From positions 460,741 to 524,740 of the forward strand of contig VXBM01000240.1 in the NCBI GenBank assembly GCA_013400155.1: DNA of 64,000 nucleotides. The letters are read 5' to 3'. The notes beneath the pieces were generated by a model that was given only the letters and a program-made list of their open reading frames with translations, was not told the DNA's origin and made no database searches. The position numbers and the translations under genes were made by a program. Of this stretch, positions 27,401 to 42,400 are shown piece by piece; the stretch's first letter is position 1; each line of letters begins with the position of its first letter. This stretch comes from Helopsaltes ochotensis. Its lineage: Eukaryota > Chordata > Aves > Passeriformes > Locustellidae.

Positions 27401-30400
27401 GCTCAGGAATAATTAACCTTTTCTGCATGAAGGTGCTGTAATTTTCAAAAAACTGTCTGGGTTGTTGTCAAATACTGCTGATTCCACTAGACAATAAGCT
27501 TCAGGAGACCAGTTCAAGTAGATGCCTTGTCTCCAGTACATTCTATTAGGACGGAGAGCTCGCTCTAGAAAACACAAAATTAGATTAAAAGTCTGATTTC
27601 CAGTATGAATATAAATTTTAAAATATTCAGAATATCTCATGTTACTTTGAATATGTAACTATGATTGTAGTGTTATATTTACCCAAATAACAAACAAAAC
27701 AAAGGCTACAGCCTTGCAGGCAGCATAGCCCCACAAAAACTAAATATATGTCAACTTGTGTTCAGTTCTAGAAGGCATACTCATAAACTGTAACTATTTA
27801 ATCACATGGTAAGTCACGCAACAGGTAGACATTACAGAAATGCTAAGGTACATTCAGGTTCAAGCACAGACTATCTCATGCAAAATATGAAAAAAGCTGT
27901 GATTTAAATTTTTCCTGTCACACACTCATGAAATAGCAGGATGCAACTGGAATTTGATGCTCAGAAGAAACCTGAATGCCAGTACATCAGGCATTTACAA
28001 GTGATATTTGTACAGTACTAGCATGTGAAAGCATGGCATTCTTGGAAAAAAGTAAAGACATATCCCCTCTTTCTGATAAATGCAAAGCTTTGAGACTTAA
28101 ATAAAGGGAGAATTAATGAAAAAAAGCAGTTTGTTTTTCTGTGCGGAAGACATATCCCTTCCTGTATTCTTTGTGGAAGCAAATAGCAATATTGCATAAA
28201 CATAAGGATTTCCCCAATCTCTAGCATGAGAAGGAGAAAAGTGAACCACTTACAACCCTTCTTTTGCACACCACTCTGAAGATTGGGCACTATCTGTTCT
28301 TGGATACTTCTAAGTTACAAAAATGACCACTGCCTTTTTCTAACATTTGTGAAGTGTTCAGAAGTTAGCTAAAGCAAAACAGGTTTGGGAACTAAAGCTT
28401 TAATACACAGGTGTTGGCATGCAAGGCAAACTTGCCCACTATTCCTTTTGAAGATAAAGATTTGTACCTCTTCCTGATAGCATGTAAGGTGATATCTCAA
28501 GCAACCTGTTGATCAGCCTGGACCAAAATCCCATAGGAAAGTACGGCATCTCATAAAGCCTGATGATAATTTCCGAATTTTCACAGTGGGGAAGCTCTAC
28601 AACAGGTCTGTGATCAGACAAGCTGAAAGAATAAAAATATTAATACAGTATTTGATGATGTAATAATATATCTGAGCTGATAACTTATATTATTCATCAT
28701 GTAAACCACATTTATTAATGAATGGTCAGGGATCTAACAGATAGTGTGGTTTTTTATTCTGCTTGCTTGTGTCAAAGTGAAGTTCCGACTGTAATTTAAA
28801 CTCAACAGCACCTCACTAAGGGATCATTAGATATTTGATGCAAATATGAGAAAAATCTAAGACATACATAAGGTTGGTAAGTCATTCAGATAAAATCTTC
28901 CTATCCTGGGGCTTTGAAGGACATAAAAAGCCTGATCAGCGCAGCCATGCAACACTCTCCATTTGGCAACATAAAAATTACTAAACACATTAGGAAAATC
29001 TGTAACTAAGACAGAGAAACTGAGTTATCTGCTTCAGATAAAACAAAAAAACTACATTCAAAGTCATAATACTTTTTTTGTCACCACATTTAGTATCTAC
29101 ACTTTTGGAAGGAGATACTGCTTCTGAGTAACTTATCTGTGGTTCTCACTTCATGCAAATAGGTTATGGAAATGTTTTGTTATCTTTTATATTGCAATAA
29201 ATATCTGTAACATTGGCACACCATTGTGTGAAGCTAAATTATAATCTCCTTGCTCTAGTCTTGAAGCATGGTAACTGTAAAAGAAGTACTATCCTCATAA
29301 AGTATTCTATCATTTATAGTTTCCGTTTGGCTACCATGTTGATACAACATAAGCTTTATCTTCTACAAGATCAGCTTAACATGTCTCTTCTGAAATCATT
29401 TGCTAAAATGTAATATACAAAGAATATGTCATGCTTTCATGTACCAAATTGCTCTGATGATCAGTGAAACCAGTTAGCCTGATGGGAGGCTTCTATTTTG
29501 ATCTATCTCTATGGCTGCCATTTGTGCGTTTAGCTCCTTGCTTACCTGCTTGGGATAAGTAGTTGGTCCTCTGCTAATGGCAAAGCAATCTGAAACTTTT
29601 CCAGAAGCTTAAAGTATTGTGACATATAGATTTTAGGGAACTTGCTCTTCTTCAAAAGGAATTTTTCCACATCTGAACACTTTACAATTCCCTTAGGGTA
29701 TTTGGAAGAGCCTTCCACTTTCACCATCAGAATCTTTTAAAAAAAACAAAACAATTTCAGGTGTACATTCATCATTAGATAAAAGTTTCTGTGGCTAGAA
29801 AATCTGGATATATATAATAAATTCTGAGAGTGTTTCTAGATCTATATTTCAATGATGGTCTCACTTTAGCAGTCAGTCTGCTGCTCTCTGATTCCAACTC
29901 AATGTCTCACTCACTTTTCTCTGCCATCTGTACCTAGCATACAATTACAATTCTTCCCCCTTCATACAGCCTCTAGCCCAAAATTCCTCCTTTCATCCCA
30001 ACCTGTGGCAACACATTGCAGGATTACCTTGAATCCATGGAGTTTTTCTATTCTACATGTATTCTTGTGTCCATTGCAGTTTAAATCATTTTGGACATTA
30101 CAATATAAGAACAGACAAGACACAAGACAAAGTCAATTGTCCAAAACGTAACAGAAACAGAAAGAACCAGGTAAAAAAATGTGGGCATTGAGAAAATTCT
30201 AGATCATGAAAATAATAAAGAAATGGTGAAGAAGGAACACTGATGAGTTACAGTGATTTTAGACAGGAGAAAATGTGCCATAAATGTATACACAAAAAGT
30301 AATCAGTCTGACCTGTGCCATGATTTTACATAGCCACTTTGGATCTACGAAATACAGATCTCTTAGCTGTAGTGCTGGGTCTTGGAAATGAAGGAGAACA

Positions 30401-33400
30401 CCTGCACAAAGAATACTGTAATTAGCAATACATTGCTCAAGATCAATATTAAGCCAAGTAAGCACTCCACTCTGGGCTGTTTTTATTACATGACTTCACA
30501 TAAACAATTTGAATAATAAATACAGCTATATTTATGTCAATATCTCAGAACAGCAGAGTGCAAGCATGGCTTGCTCAGCTTTACCTTTATTTTCAGACTT
30601 TTTGTTAGATTTCTAATATGACTTGCTTTTTTGCTAAGCTCTGTGTAGTTTATTATTTAATCTTATGAAGTCAACACTGCTCTGAGATAAGCTGTTACAT
30701 GGGCTCCCCTAACCACTATTCGATTTGAGCAATTGCATCTTTCTTCAGTGACTGTGCTGCCTAACCAGCAGTAGAATGTTTTCAAGGAGGGGTGAGAGAC
30801 AGCAAGAGAGAAAAACGGTTACAGCACTGATCCTTCACATCACGGAATTTCCTTCCGAACAATGTGGTTTAACAAACTAATGTTACCCAAGCTTAGACAC
30901 TACAGCTTGCCATTCTGTGGCAACCTTGCAAAAGACTTACAAATGTGTACAGATCTGTCAGCTGCAGATTTACAACAAAGTCCTAACAAACACACACTGA
31001 AGGGAATATTTTACCTGATTCATTCAGAAAGTGAATTGCATGAGGGAGCTCATTTTCATCCAGCTGTAACTGGCCCTCTTGTACCAGTTCCAGCAAGCGT
31101 TTCTGATCAATTACAGGAAATTCCACTGGGACGTTTTTACGTTCCAGCAAAATTCTCTTTTCCAGCTCCAGGTAGCTGTCAGGAATTAGCTGACCAACCA
31201 CTGGTTGATCTCTGATCTGTAAAATTAGGAATAATAATCTTAAATGTATTAATTCATTCACGCAAAACGCAGAAAATAAAACTAAGCTATGAAGTGTACA
31301 TCCACTCAATAGTAACAGAAGGAACAAGAACACTCATTTATTGACTAACATGGCTTCTGAAAGGTAGATGCAAGTAATTATTCTTTCAGAATTATAATGT
31401 ATTTCTATAAATAAATTCTCAGAGAAGAAAATATTTACATATTACTTGTACACTAAAAATAATAAATGAGGTCTCTCAGAAGACCTCATTTCAAAAAGAA
31501 GCTTTGATTCAAAGTGAAAGGAAAATATTCACTGTATGAACAGATATACATCTTCAGTTAACAAAAAACAATAAGCAAATAAAAAAAACCCTATACTTTT
31601 TGTAATGTGTAATATCTCTAGCCTATGTCTTTAGGTAAACTGGGGGGAAGAGGGTAGTAACTAGATTAAAAGTCTCCATGGTTGGCAGTCAGTAGACAAG
31701 AGAATGGAACGAATTAAATTTAAGCCACGAGTGACACAAATGAGTGCCTGTTTCCTGAGCCTCTGTTCCTTCCCGCAGACACCCTTTGATACTTGGTAAT
31801 CACTAGTACCCAGTCAAGTTTTCCTTTCTCTGTGTGTGCTGACCTACTAACTTTTTTGAGGAAATGAGAAGCAACTCTCTCAATGTTTACAAACTGGCTT
31901 CTTAACTGCAATCTTAACTGCTTCTTAACTCAATCTTTCTCTCACCAATGCACTCTGATGTTTTTAATGTGTCAAAAATATAATTGGTACCTTGTGCAGA
32001 TGAAATTAGTACCTTGCACAATTTCAAAGACTTCAGAGTACTTGATGACAATACTGAATACTTAACTCACTTTGTCTTACCTCTAAGTAGATACCTTGTA
32101 ACATTCCTTTCACCAACTACCTACATCATTTATCTTAATTATCTCATTTCCTTCAGGCCACCTTACATCTGTTTACAGTCATAGTTTAAACATCTGTTTA
32201 AGTCATAGTCTCAAGAGATGTAGACATTAAAGGAACAACATTTTCCAGAAAGCAAAACTTCTCTGGAGTGTTGAATATGTATGGTGAGACATAGAGCCAC
32301 ATAAAGACACCAGCTCTATTCACACCTACTGGATGTAGGAGAAGAGGAATTAACCCATTTCACTTGAAGAGGGCATCTCCTTGCCATTTAGGACTTGTTA
32401 GCTGTTCTTTGCACTGTGGAATGAAATTAGGGAGATTTTGGATATGGCTAAGTTGCTAATTCCTGAAAGAAACAAGAGAGGTGTGTACACTTTAACTCAT
32501 TTGTAACACCACTGGTGTGAGGCTAGTCATAAATACATCATTTGCTCTATAAAACCTTATAAGCAGTCATTCAGAAGAAATTTGGGTTCTGGTACGATTT
32601 ATGAAGCTCTGCCATTGATTTATGTAGCACAGGACATCACATTGACATTTTCTTCAATGTGTTGTGACATAAATGAAAAATGTGTTGTTGGATAAATTAA
32701 AAAATAAAAGTATATTCTTTTTGTTACAGATAAGATTCTGTCTTTCTATAAGCACCATGCCTGGGCTGGTCTCTTCATTCAACTTAGGGCTTCATGCTGT
32801 GGCTAAGGATAGAGCAGGGAATGAATTGGGATGACTTTGGACACAGCAGAATTACAAGTGCAGATACTCCAATCTAGGAGGATCAGTCGGTCTACAGGAT
32901 CTTCTTTTCCTGCTTTAATTCACTTTCCTCTTTACAGAAATAGTTTCATGCTATGTAAAATGAAATCAGTAAATGGGAAATCACTTGGTTTTCACAAACC
33001 ACAGTATCATATTTCCTGTCCCCTGAAATCTTGCAATACTTACTGTAATTACATGCTGCCCAAGAAACCAAGGTTTTAATTAAATTTCTTTGTAAGGCAA
33101 AGATGTCTCATTTTTAATAAAATACTTGATTTATGGCCCTAATGCTTGAAAACACAACTTAGCTGGGATTTTTACTAAGTTGATTTTTTGGGAAGAAAAT
33201 CTAATTAAAACAAACCTGGTGATTTTCCTTCATTATTTTGCTGTGTGTAACATTTCATAGAAAGCAAGGTGACTTTTCTATCACATGGAAATTTATTTAA
33301 TTATGTATTAATGTTTAAAAATATATTCACTTAAGTCAAACAAGGATGTTCTCAACATTAAAAACAGTATGTAGCTTACCTTGAAGTGAAGACTCTCCTT

Positions 33401-36400
33401 TATGATGACTTTCCGAAGTCTGATAATGGAATCAGATTCTTCTGTAGCATTGACAAAGTGGTAATCCTGGATTGCTGGGAAGCCTCGCTTGTTCAACAGC
33501 TCTCTAGTAATTTTACTCATGCAGGCCTTACGTTGCATTTCATCAGAAACATCCAAATGAGTGCCAACAAGAATGACAGGTGATGTTGATGCTCGAGCCT
33601 GTTAGTGAGATCCATACCGTTGATTAACTCAATAGTGAATGTTCATTTTAGTGCTTTACATTCACATAAAATGTGAGCAATTTAGTCAAACATTCAGAGT
33701 GCCATCTATTTCAAAACAGAAACATAAAAAAATAAGCTTTTTCTACAAGGAAGGAGTGTGTATCTGGATTTCATTCCTTGCAGATTAACACTATTGGCAC
33801 TAAAATAGACATTATTCATTAAGTACATCCAACAAAATGGAAAGGCCAAAAGAAATGGTACTTTGCTAGCCGTCATTTGAACAGGGCAGCAGTGAAACAT
33901 CAGCAAGTACTGCATAGCAAAGGAGAACACATCAGAAGTGATTTTCATCAACACTAAACGGATTGCAATGCTGTATCCTGTATCGATGCCCAAGGTGAAA
34001 AGAGTGAAAAAGACAAGTTCATTAACAGGATCAGTAAACAAACTCTTTATGTGAGTGTATTGCCCAGTTATGGCTAATCATCCTACCAAAAGAAAAGACA
34101 AGTAATGCTCACTCACCATGGAATGGCTCCATAAATGGAGATAAATGCTTAGAAAAAATGACAAATATACAGGCAGGTTCTCAGGTCAGTTCCCCACCAT
34201 AGTTCTGGAATTATTCCTACTAATAATAGGATACTAAGCATACACTTAATAGCATGATTTCAAACCTGTATCTAGTCAGTTTTAAATTAGTCTAATTGTG
34301 ATTTCCCCCAGATTTATACCGGTGTAAAAGAAAAACGCAAGCTAACTCATTATTTCTTTAATACTACTCCTTTCTTATTTTTATCAGTAAATTCAAAATA
34401 CTGCCAAAATATAGAAACTATTCTTCTGCTCATCACTTTGTACAATTTTAAGTCCAAAATGGTGCTGATCATGTCTTTTTATGGCTAAAAATACTTTCAT
34501 ATAAAATGCACGACCTAATTCAACAATTGTTTAATATTCTTACTTTCTGAAGAATTTTTTTTCTTCTTCCCCTACATAAATATTTATGGCTAATTTGCTG
34601 TTCACCTACAGCTCCCTGGAAAGGAGAATTCCATTCTGTATGCCTTACCTTGATGTTAAAAAGCCATGGCTTCATAGCATCCACCTCTGCTTGTCCTTTG
34701 CTGAGATCATAAACAGCAAGATATAAAGCCCTTGGGGTCATGAAATGAGGATGGGTACTGTAGAACTCTTCTTGTCCTAATGATCAAAAATTTGCATTGT
34801 TTAGTACTCCTTGACTGAACATCTTCACATCACAAAAAGGAACACGTCCCCAGACCATGAGTTCACAAATGAAATTAATGTTTGCAGAAATGTATATAAA
34901 TTGACAGGAAACTATAATAACTACGAATTTTAGGAAAGGACTCTGTGGTAGCTCATTGACTGAAGTGTAACGTTAAAACACATATGCTGGTTTTATGTCA
35001 AGTGTAAGATTTAACTGGATAAACACAGTCGCTGCATAGACAACTTAAAAGGTTGTGATTCTTTTAAAACTCCAATACTGAATTTCTTCTTCACTCCTTC
35101 CTTTTCCTCTACCTTCTTCCTTTCCATTCTCCTATACTTTCAGAAACTTCAAAATAAATTCACATAATTAAGCACTTAAAATTACAACTAAAGCTGGACA
35201 TCCAGCTTGAATGGTGCTGGTCTGTGCTTATGCATTGTGATAGACTGTATTGAAATGATGATAGACCTCTGCTTAAAAATATCTTCTATAGCCTCAAATA
35301 GCCCTGGATTTTAAAAGTGCTTCTGTAGTCCCCCAGACTTAGAAAGTCTTCCAGAAACACAAGGTTCAAATTCTTGTCCTAAGTGCCTGTTGTCTGTGAC
35401 CTTACAAACCTGTGATATTGCAGAGCCTAGAGGGACCCAGACTACAGTAGGAAGAGACAAGACCTGAATCAAAGATTCTTCTGATGATTGCAGGCAGTTT
35501 CTTACTATTCTGAAATGATTATTCTGAAGTATTATAGTTGAATTGAGCGGTCAAACTACATTTAGTGATAAGAAATTCCTGAGGCTTTATATTAAATTTG
35601 AGGGATTAGCTGGTAATTTACAGAATTCCCTTAAGTGGTCATTGGACTTTTAATGTATGCTTGTGATTCTACTGTCGCCAGTTTGAATTACCACAAGCTG
35701 ACTCTAAGAATAAGTAATGCATTAAAATGTTAGAAAAGACAATAGTAAAGGAAAATAAATTCAGGAAATACCTCCGAAGTCCCACACATTTAATATAAGC
35801 TCCTTCTTCATTTTGCCTTTCCCTTGAATGATCCAGTCTTTCACATCAATGCCTACTGTAGCTTTTGGAGAGCCCAATTCTGTTCGTTTGCTTTTCATTA
35901 GTTGTTGTAGCAGGGTAGTTTTCCCACTGCCAGTGTTTCCAACAATCATGAGCTTCATTCTGTTATAAGGCACAGCCTTCTTCAGTCGTTGTTGAAGAAA
36001 TCTGGTAGAAAAAAGTTTGCAAAACTCACAGAAGTGCATAACAGAGAAAAAGACCAACAGAACTCAAGAACAAAGAAAAATCTAGAACCATACCATTTTC
36101 TTCAAATTTTCAGTGTCTGTTTGATATTACTGTTCTTTTAACTGTCTACTGTAATTTCTGATTTGAAAGCTAAAATTTAATTCAGAATATGTCTTTTTTT
36201 GTTTTGTAGTTATCCCAAAATTGTGCTCTGTGCAGTGCACTGGAGAACACAATTAATCTATTACAAATAATTGGTAAGCACCATTTATTGCACAGCTTAT
36301 AGAACCATCAAATTCAAAAGGTTATACTAGTATGGTCTAAACCACTCTAATCTATTTTATCTCTGTGTGTTGATATCACAGCCTTCCACAAAACAGCATG

Positions 36401-39400
36401 CTGGATTCCATATGACAAACCAGAATGTCTTTTCAAAACAGCATGTTGTTTTCTCAATGCTTACTGCAAATCCCAAGAAAGCAAACCAGGAATATTCAAG
36501 AACAATAGGGCAACAAACCTGATAATGTCTCTGGCTTTGCATCCTACATGCTTGAAGTCTAAATTAAGATGGAGTCCTTCCAAAGGAAGATCCCAGACTT
36601 TGGATAATCTTCCCATTTCATCGGGAAAGAATCTCAAATCAGGATTATGACTTACATCCAGAGAAGTCAAGTTCTCTAGGAAGCCAATCTGAGGAGGAAT
36701 CTAAATAAAAGAACATTGAATGGGCAATTAAATGTTTTAAAAAATGAGGAACATTAATATATTAATTATTTAACAGAACTAGGTAATATTTTTACTGCTG
36801 TAGTTAATTTCTTTTAATAAACAGGCCTAATATCCCACAGTAAGACAGAAAAGACCTTATAAGTAATCCAGTACACAAACTGATTTGAATACAAAGTATA
36901 CAAATATGACACATTCCAGTCATAAAAGCTAAATAGAATATAGCAATTTTCCTTCACAGAGTACTATTTGCACTTACATACCATTTCATTAATGCAGTAT
37001 ACAGTGGCAGGAGAGGTGACATGAAAATCAAATGAACATTGAAAAATTGCATTCAACTGAAAAGCAATTAAATTTTCTTTAGGTAAAATCTTACACTTTA
37101 CCTCCTTCAACTTGTTGTGGGAGAGGTGTAGCTTTTCTAGCCTAGACCATGCACATGCCTTTTCACTCAAGTCCAAGACACCTATTTGATTATGATTAAA
37201 TAACAGCTCTCGTAAATTTAGTGATTTCCAGTGCATTGGTCCAGGCAGGCTTATGATCTTGTTTTGGCTTAAATCTACTGATCGCAAACTAAAAACATGA
37301 AAATAAAAGGGAGAAGTTAGCAAATGAAAAAATAAAACCCAGATTAGCTAGAACCAAAGCTGTATTCATTTTTAATAAACAAGTGGATTAGCTATCCACT
37401 AAGAGATAGTTTTCTGACTGAAATCCAAATACAAGTAGATATGTTTGCGATTATATCTATGTGCAGAAATTACATGATTCACCTACACCTATTGGAAAAA
37501 TATGCTGTTTATGTTACTATGAAACATGAACCATACAAAAATGCATACAACACCTTCTTGATTTGTCTGAGCTGGGAGATGTAGAACCTGAAAACTGCAT
37601 TTTTTTCAACACATCCATTAAATCTGCTGCTGTGAATGTTAGCATGCTGAAATTGTGCAATATCATGCTAACTTCATTAATATAAATTCCCAAATCTGTG
37701 GATCTGCTCTCTCTATGGTGCCATCAGCACTCACATCTCCCTGCACCTATTGGATCACCCTTTCCAAGCACTTCCTCCACAATCTCATTCTAGTCTTCTG
37801 TTAAGGTCAGCAATTTCTATTAAAAAAGCAGAAGTCCAATTTTCACATAAGGAATGCTTTGAAGGTATAGCAAAATAAATGTCACATGCATCTTTATCAC
37901 AACTCTTTCTAGAGGAAGTGTTTTTCTTTGAGAATAAGTATCTCATGTTATTTGGGAAGTGAAAAACTAATCTCAGGAGTCTTGTGCAAAAGTCTGCAGA
38001 ACTCAAAAAAGAAAAAATTACTGATATCTTTTTATTGTTGGATCCAAGGAAATATGGGATTAATTCTAGTATTCTCAGCAAGAATTGTCAGCTTCAGCTG
38101 TCAAGTAATATTTTCAACAACAGCGATCTGAATATGAGGAACAGAGTTTTTCAGAATCATGAAGAAAATGTGACTAATTTGGCTTCAGTTTAAAAGCTAC
38201 CAAGTTCTGGATTTAACCAGTGAGGATTCCCTGAAAATCAGTAAAACATGCTGAATTTTCTGCTTAACGACAATTTTGTCATCAGATTTTCTTTATCAAG
38301 AACTTAACATTAACATCAATGAATATAAGAGTAACTTACTGTGGTAGAAGAAGAATTGCTTCTGGAACATTAGTAAAACAATTCTGGGATAATTTTAAAC
38401 TTGTTATACTGGATGACAAGTCAGGTAGTTTTTCTAGAGCAGAAAAAGAGGTTAATCCTATGATTTTAAAGAATGGTTTAGATTATTTTTAAGACTGGAG
38501 TTTAGACAGACTAAAAGGTCAGTCTATCTGTTTCATACAAAGGTATTACCTACCAAAGGCAAAGTTTAAATCTTTTTTAAAAAAGCTTACTAAAAACTAA
38601 ACTTCCAAAATTAATTAATATATTGACTTTTAACAAATTATACATTGTTATCCTTCATCTCCTAGTGGCATTAAACACCAAAATAATCTTACTTACACTT
38701 TACTGTACTGCAAGTATACAAAAGATTCCCATGTGACCTAGGATTTGTTGAGTCTTATTCACTCATTCATTGTTATTCATTCTTATAAAAATGAGTCTAA
38801 TGGTTCAGCTGTGTTTACTGCAATTCTAAGAGTTACCTTCTGAAATAATGTGACAAAAATTTCTAAATGGAAGATTTTATGTCTTGAAGAAAGAATAAAT
38901 TCTAACAGTAACTTATGTATTCTCACAGTATAATTGAAAATCTAATTTGTGTAGTGTTTAATTTGCATAAATAAAGTGATTTTGACACCTTTGCAAAAAA
39001 TATGCTAAGCCACCAACACACATTCTGAATGGACTCAATTCAATTCCTTAACACTGGGTTCTAGTGAAGGGGATCTGCCCTGTGCTACCTGAGCCATCTG
39101 CACAAGGTTTTAAAGATAAAGGACAGGAGCTAATGGAAGATCTGCTTTTTCTGGACCAGAAGCTGTAAGCCCAGGGGGATGACACCTGCATCTCAAATGA
39201 CACCTGCATGCAGGCAGCTGAACCAAACATTCTCTGTTGTTCTGAAGATAATGCTGGATATAGTGTGGTAAATATTTAATCATAGCATCATTCAGGTTGG
39301 AAAAGACCTTTTAAGACAATTGTGCCCAACCACTAACCCTGCACTTCCAAGTCCACCGCTAAAGGCCTAAAGGCCAGATTCATGTAACTTCTAAAAACCT

Positions 39401-42400
39401 CCAGAAATGGTGACTCAATCACTTCTCCATGCAGCCTATTGCAATGCTTCTTTCAGTGAAGAAATTTTCCCTAATATCCAATCTGACCTCCCCAGGCACA
39501 ACTTGAGGCCATTTTTTCTTGTCTTATTGCCTGTTCCTTGGGAGAAGAGACCAACCCCCACCTGGCTGCAGCCTCCTTTCAGGCACTTGTAGAGACTGAT
39601 AAGGTTCCCTCTGATGCTCCCCATCAGACTTGTGCTCTAGACCCTTCACCAGCTCCTATGCCCTTCGTTGTCTTTCTTGAAGTGACTGGCCCAAAACTGA
39701 ACACAGGGTTTGAGGTGTGGCCTCACAGTGCTGAGTACATGGGGACAATCACTGCCCTGGTCCTGCTGGACACACCGCTGCTGTTACAAGCCAGGATGCT
39801 TCTATGTATTACAGTACAGCATTAAATCTGTATTAGTATTAGATTTGCAATCTAAATCTGAATGATTTTCTCTTCTTTGAACCTTCCTTAACAGTGTGTA
39901 CAGTCTCAAGTACACTCAGTCATTTTTACAGCATGCACTCCAAACATAGGAACAAGATGAGTTAGGTGAGTCAGATCAAATGACTGGAAGCATACCCTAT
40001 GCTTTAGTGATCAAAAGCTGATGCTTAGGAAACTGTATAAACAAGGACAAGTAAATGTGGTATTACTCTTTTCTGTTCTCCCAAGATTCCAAATGTTGGT
40101 GGCAGAGGAATTTTGTGACTTGGAACAGTTTCTAGAAGGTGAATCCTATTTTCACAGATACTTACCAAGAACATTCATCCTGGCATTGAACTGCTCCAGT
40201 TTTGTACAGCCCATGAAGACATTCTCAGCAAGGGATGAAATATTGTTCTTACTAATATTTAAAATTTTCAGGTCTTTCAAGCATAGGGGTGAACATAAGC
40301 AGGAAATTTTGTTTCTATGATAACAACAAAAAAGAAAATCCATGTTTTATTTAGAAACTATTAGGTAAAAGATGAAAGTAGTGTTGATCTGAAAAAATCA
40401 TCCTTACACCAGTAAAACAAAAAGAAAGCTTTATCTACATAAAGACTGACCAGTCAGCAAAAGCACTAGTACATATGGCAACATGGAATAACATGACTAA
40501 TATTAACATCAGTTTAATCAATTTGGAGACCAAGTGTCAAAATGTATTGCAAAGTTTAATTTTCTGATTACATACTGCAGCTCAATCCCATACAAAGAGG
40601 ATCGCTGCATTTATGAGAGGTTCTGGGTACTAAAAATATGTGTCTGCAGTATCATAATTACAGAATTACTGACAATCTGAAATTTTTTTTAGAAAAGGAT
40701 TCTTGCATGGAATGCAATTCAGGATGAGTATATAATTTTACACAATGTGTTCTGGGCAGCAGAACACCAGAAAGAGGAAGAGAAAGATCCCAAAAATACA
40801 GAGATAAAAGATACATCCACTGTTTTGCCAGGGTAGTGTTACTAACAAAGTTCACCATCTTATTCAGCATGAACTGTAGGAAATGAAAGAGACAGTCTCT
40901 GCAGTTTACAGAGATATCACCAATTACATTGTTAAGAATTCCATACAGGTAAAAAATTACCTCAGTAAGAAACATGATAATAAGTGTTGGAAAACAAAAA
41001 AGATACTTGTTTTATCTGTTTCTGTCATTTAAAATATATCCATACCAATACCTAAAATTACATTACCACTACTTCCAGGGAAGGTTTTATGCATATGAAA
41101 TACAGTGGAAACTGTATTTTGTATAGAAAACCTAGCTGAATATGTCAGACTGCACAACCCTGTGGATTAATAGTATGGCAGCAGAAAGAAATTGAACTGC
41201 AACATACCTAGTATGTCAACGGGACAGCAATGCTATTAGATTCTACCAAGATCCAAAGCCATTTTCATGTCTTGTACTTTGCAATCCAACTATGAAAATT
41301 GTAGCAATTAACACATTTGGAAGACAATGTCAGTGTTCCACCAGTGACTAAACAATCCTTTCCATGCTATAAGAGTCATCATTCTGCATGACAAATCTAT
41401 TATTTCCTATTATGTTTGTTATGCTACAGTTAATTTAATCATGCTACTCACCCTTCCAGCAAGAGTTGTTCCAGATTTTCAGCAACACTTGTAAGAAATT
41501 CAGGAATGCACACCAGCTGATTGTATGAAAGGTTAAGCTGCTTTAGAGTTGGACATTTGAGGCACATATCGAAAGCAAAGGAAGGTCCAATGTCATTTCG
41601 TGAGATATCAAGAGTTGCAATACAATTCATTTTCAGTAAGTAAGTTGGGAAAGAAGTAAATCGGTTACTGTGCAAATCCAAGTAAGTCAAGCATTTCAAG
41701 TTCTGAAAGAAAAGAATAATTTGTTTGTAAAAAGCTAAAAGAAAATACGAATTTATATGTTTGTAATTGAGTTATATTTTTATACAAATTACTAATTTAT
41801 TTATATTTATCTCACACGGGAAAGTAGCAGAAAATAGCAATCATACCAATGTCACCTATAATATTTCTACAAAAAAATAAAGTAGAAAGCATTTTCAAAA
41901 TTATTCAAAAACAATTAGTTCCATTTCATAAAAATTAAGATATTAATTGCCTGCAGCTCTCTGTTCCATTGCCATTATTATGCTACTTAATATCACACAT
42001 CTTAAAGCAGTCCTCTGTGGCAAATGACTTAAAACAATCCTATGAAAACACTTCTATTTCTAATCAACATGAATCCACTGAAAGAAAGCTGAGTAAATGT
42101 ATGAGGCATGACAAAATATACACCCATATTCTTGAGTAATATTGCTATGGATACATTATTACAATATATGCGGATTACATTATTAGAGATCAATACTTTA
42201 TTTTAACTAATTTCAACTTGTGTTACATAAAATTATGCAGAATTACTTCGCACAGTTGTTCTGGAATGTTTGTAAGAGCATTTTGGTGCAGCTCCAGTTT
42301 CTCAAGGTGTTCCAGATGACTAGTTAAGCAGCTATTCTGGCTGATGGCATCAATGTTCTCCAGCTCATTCGATGAAAGATCTAGTGATTTAATATATTCT

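Noticed and set aside
36964..37323. Extended exon 27 reading through into KCKILPKENL
   Set aside because: This is intron read-through. A GTAAAG donor and the conserved IPPQIG start of exon 28 show the true junction.
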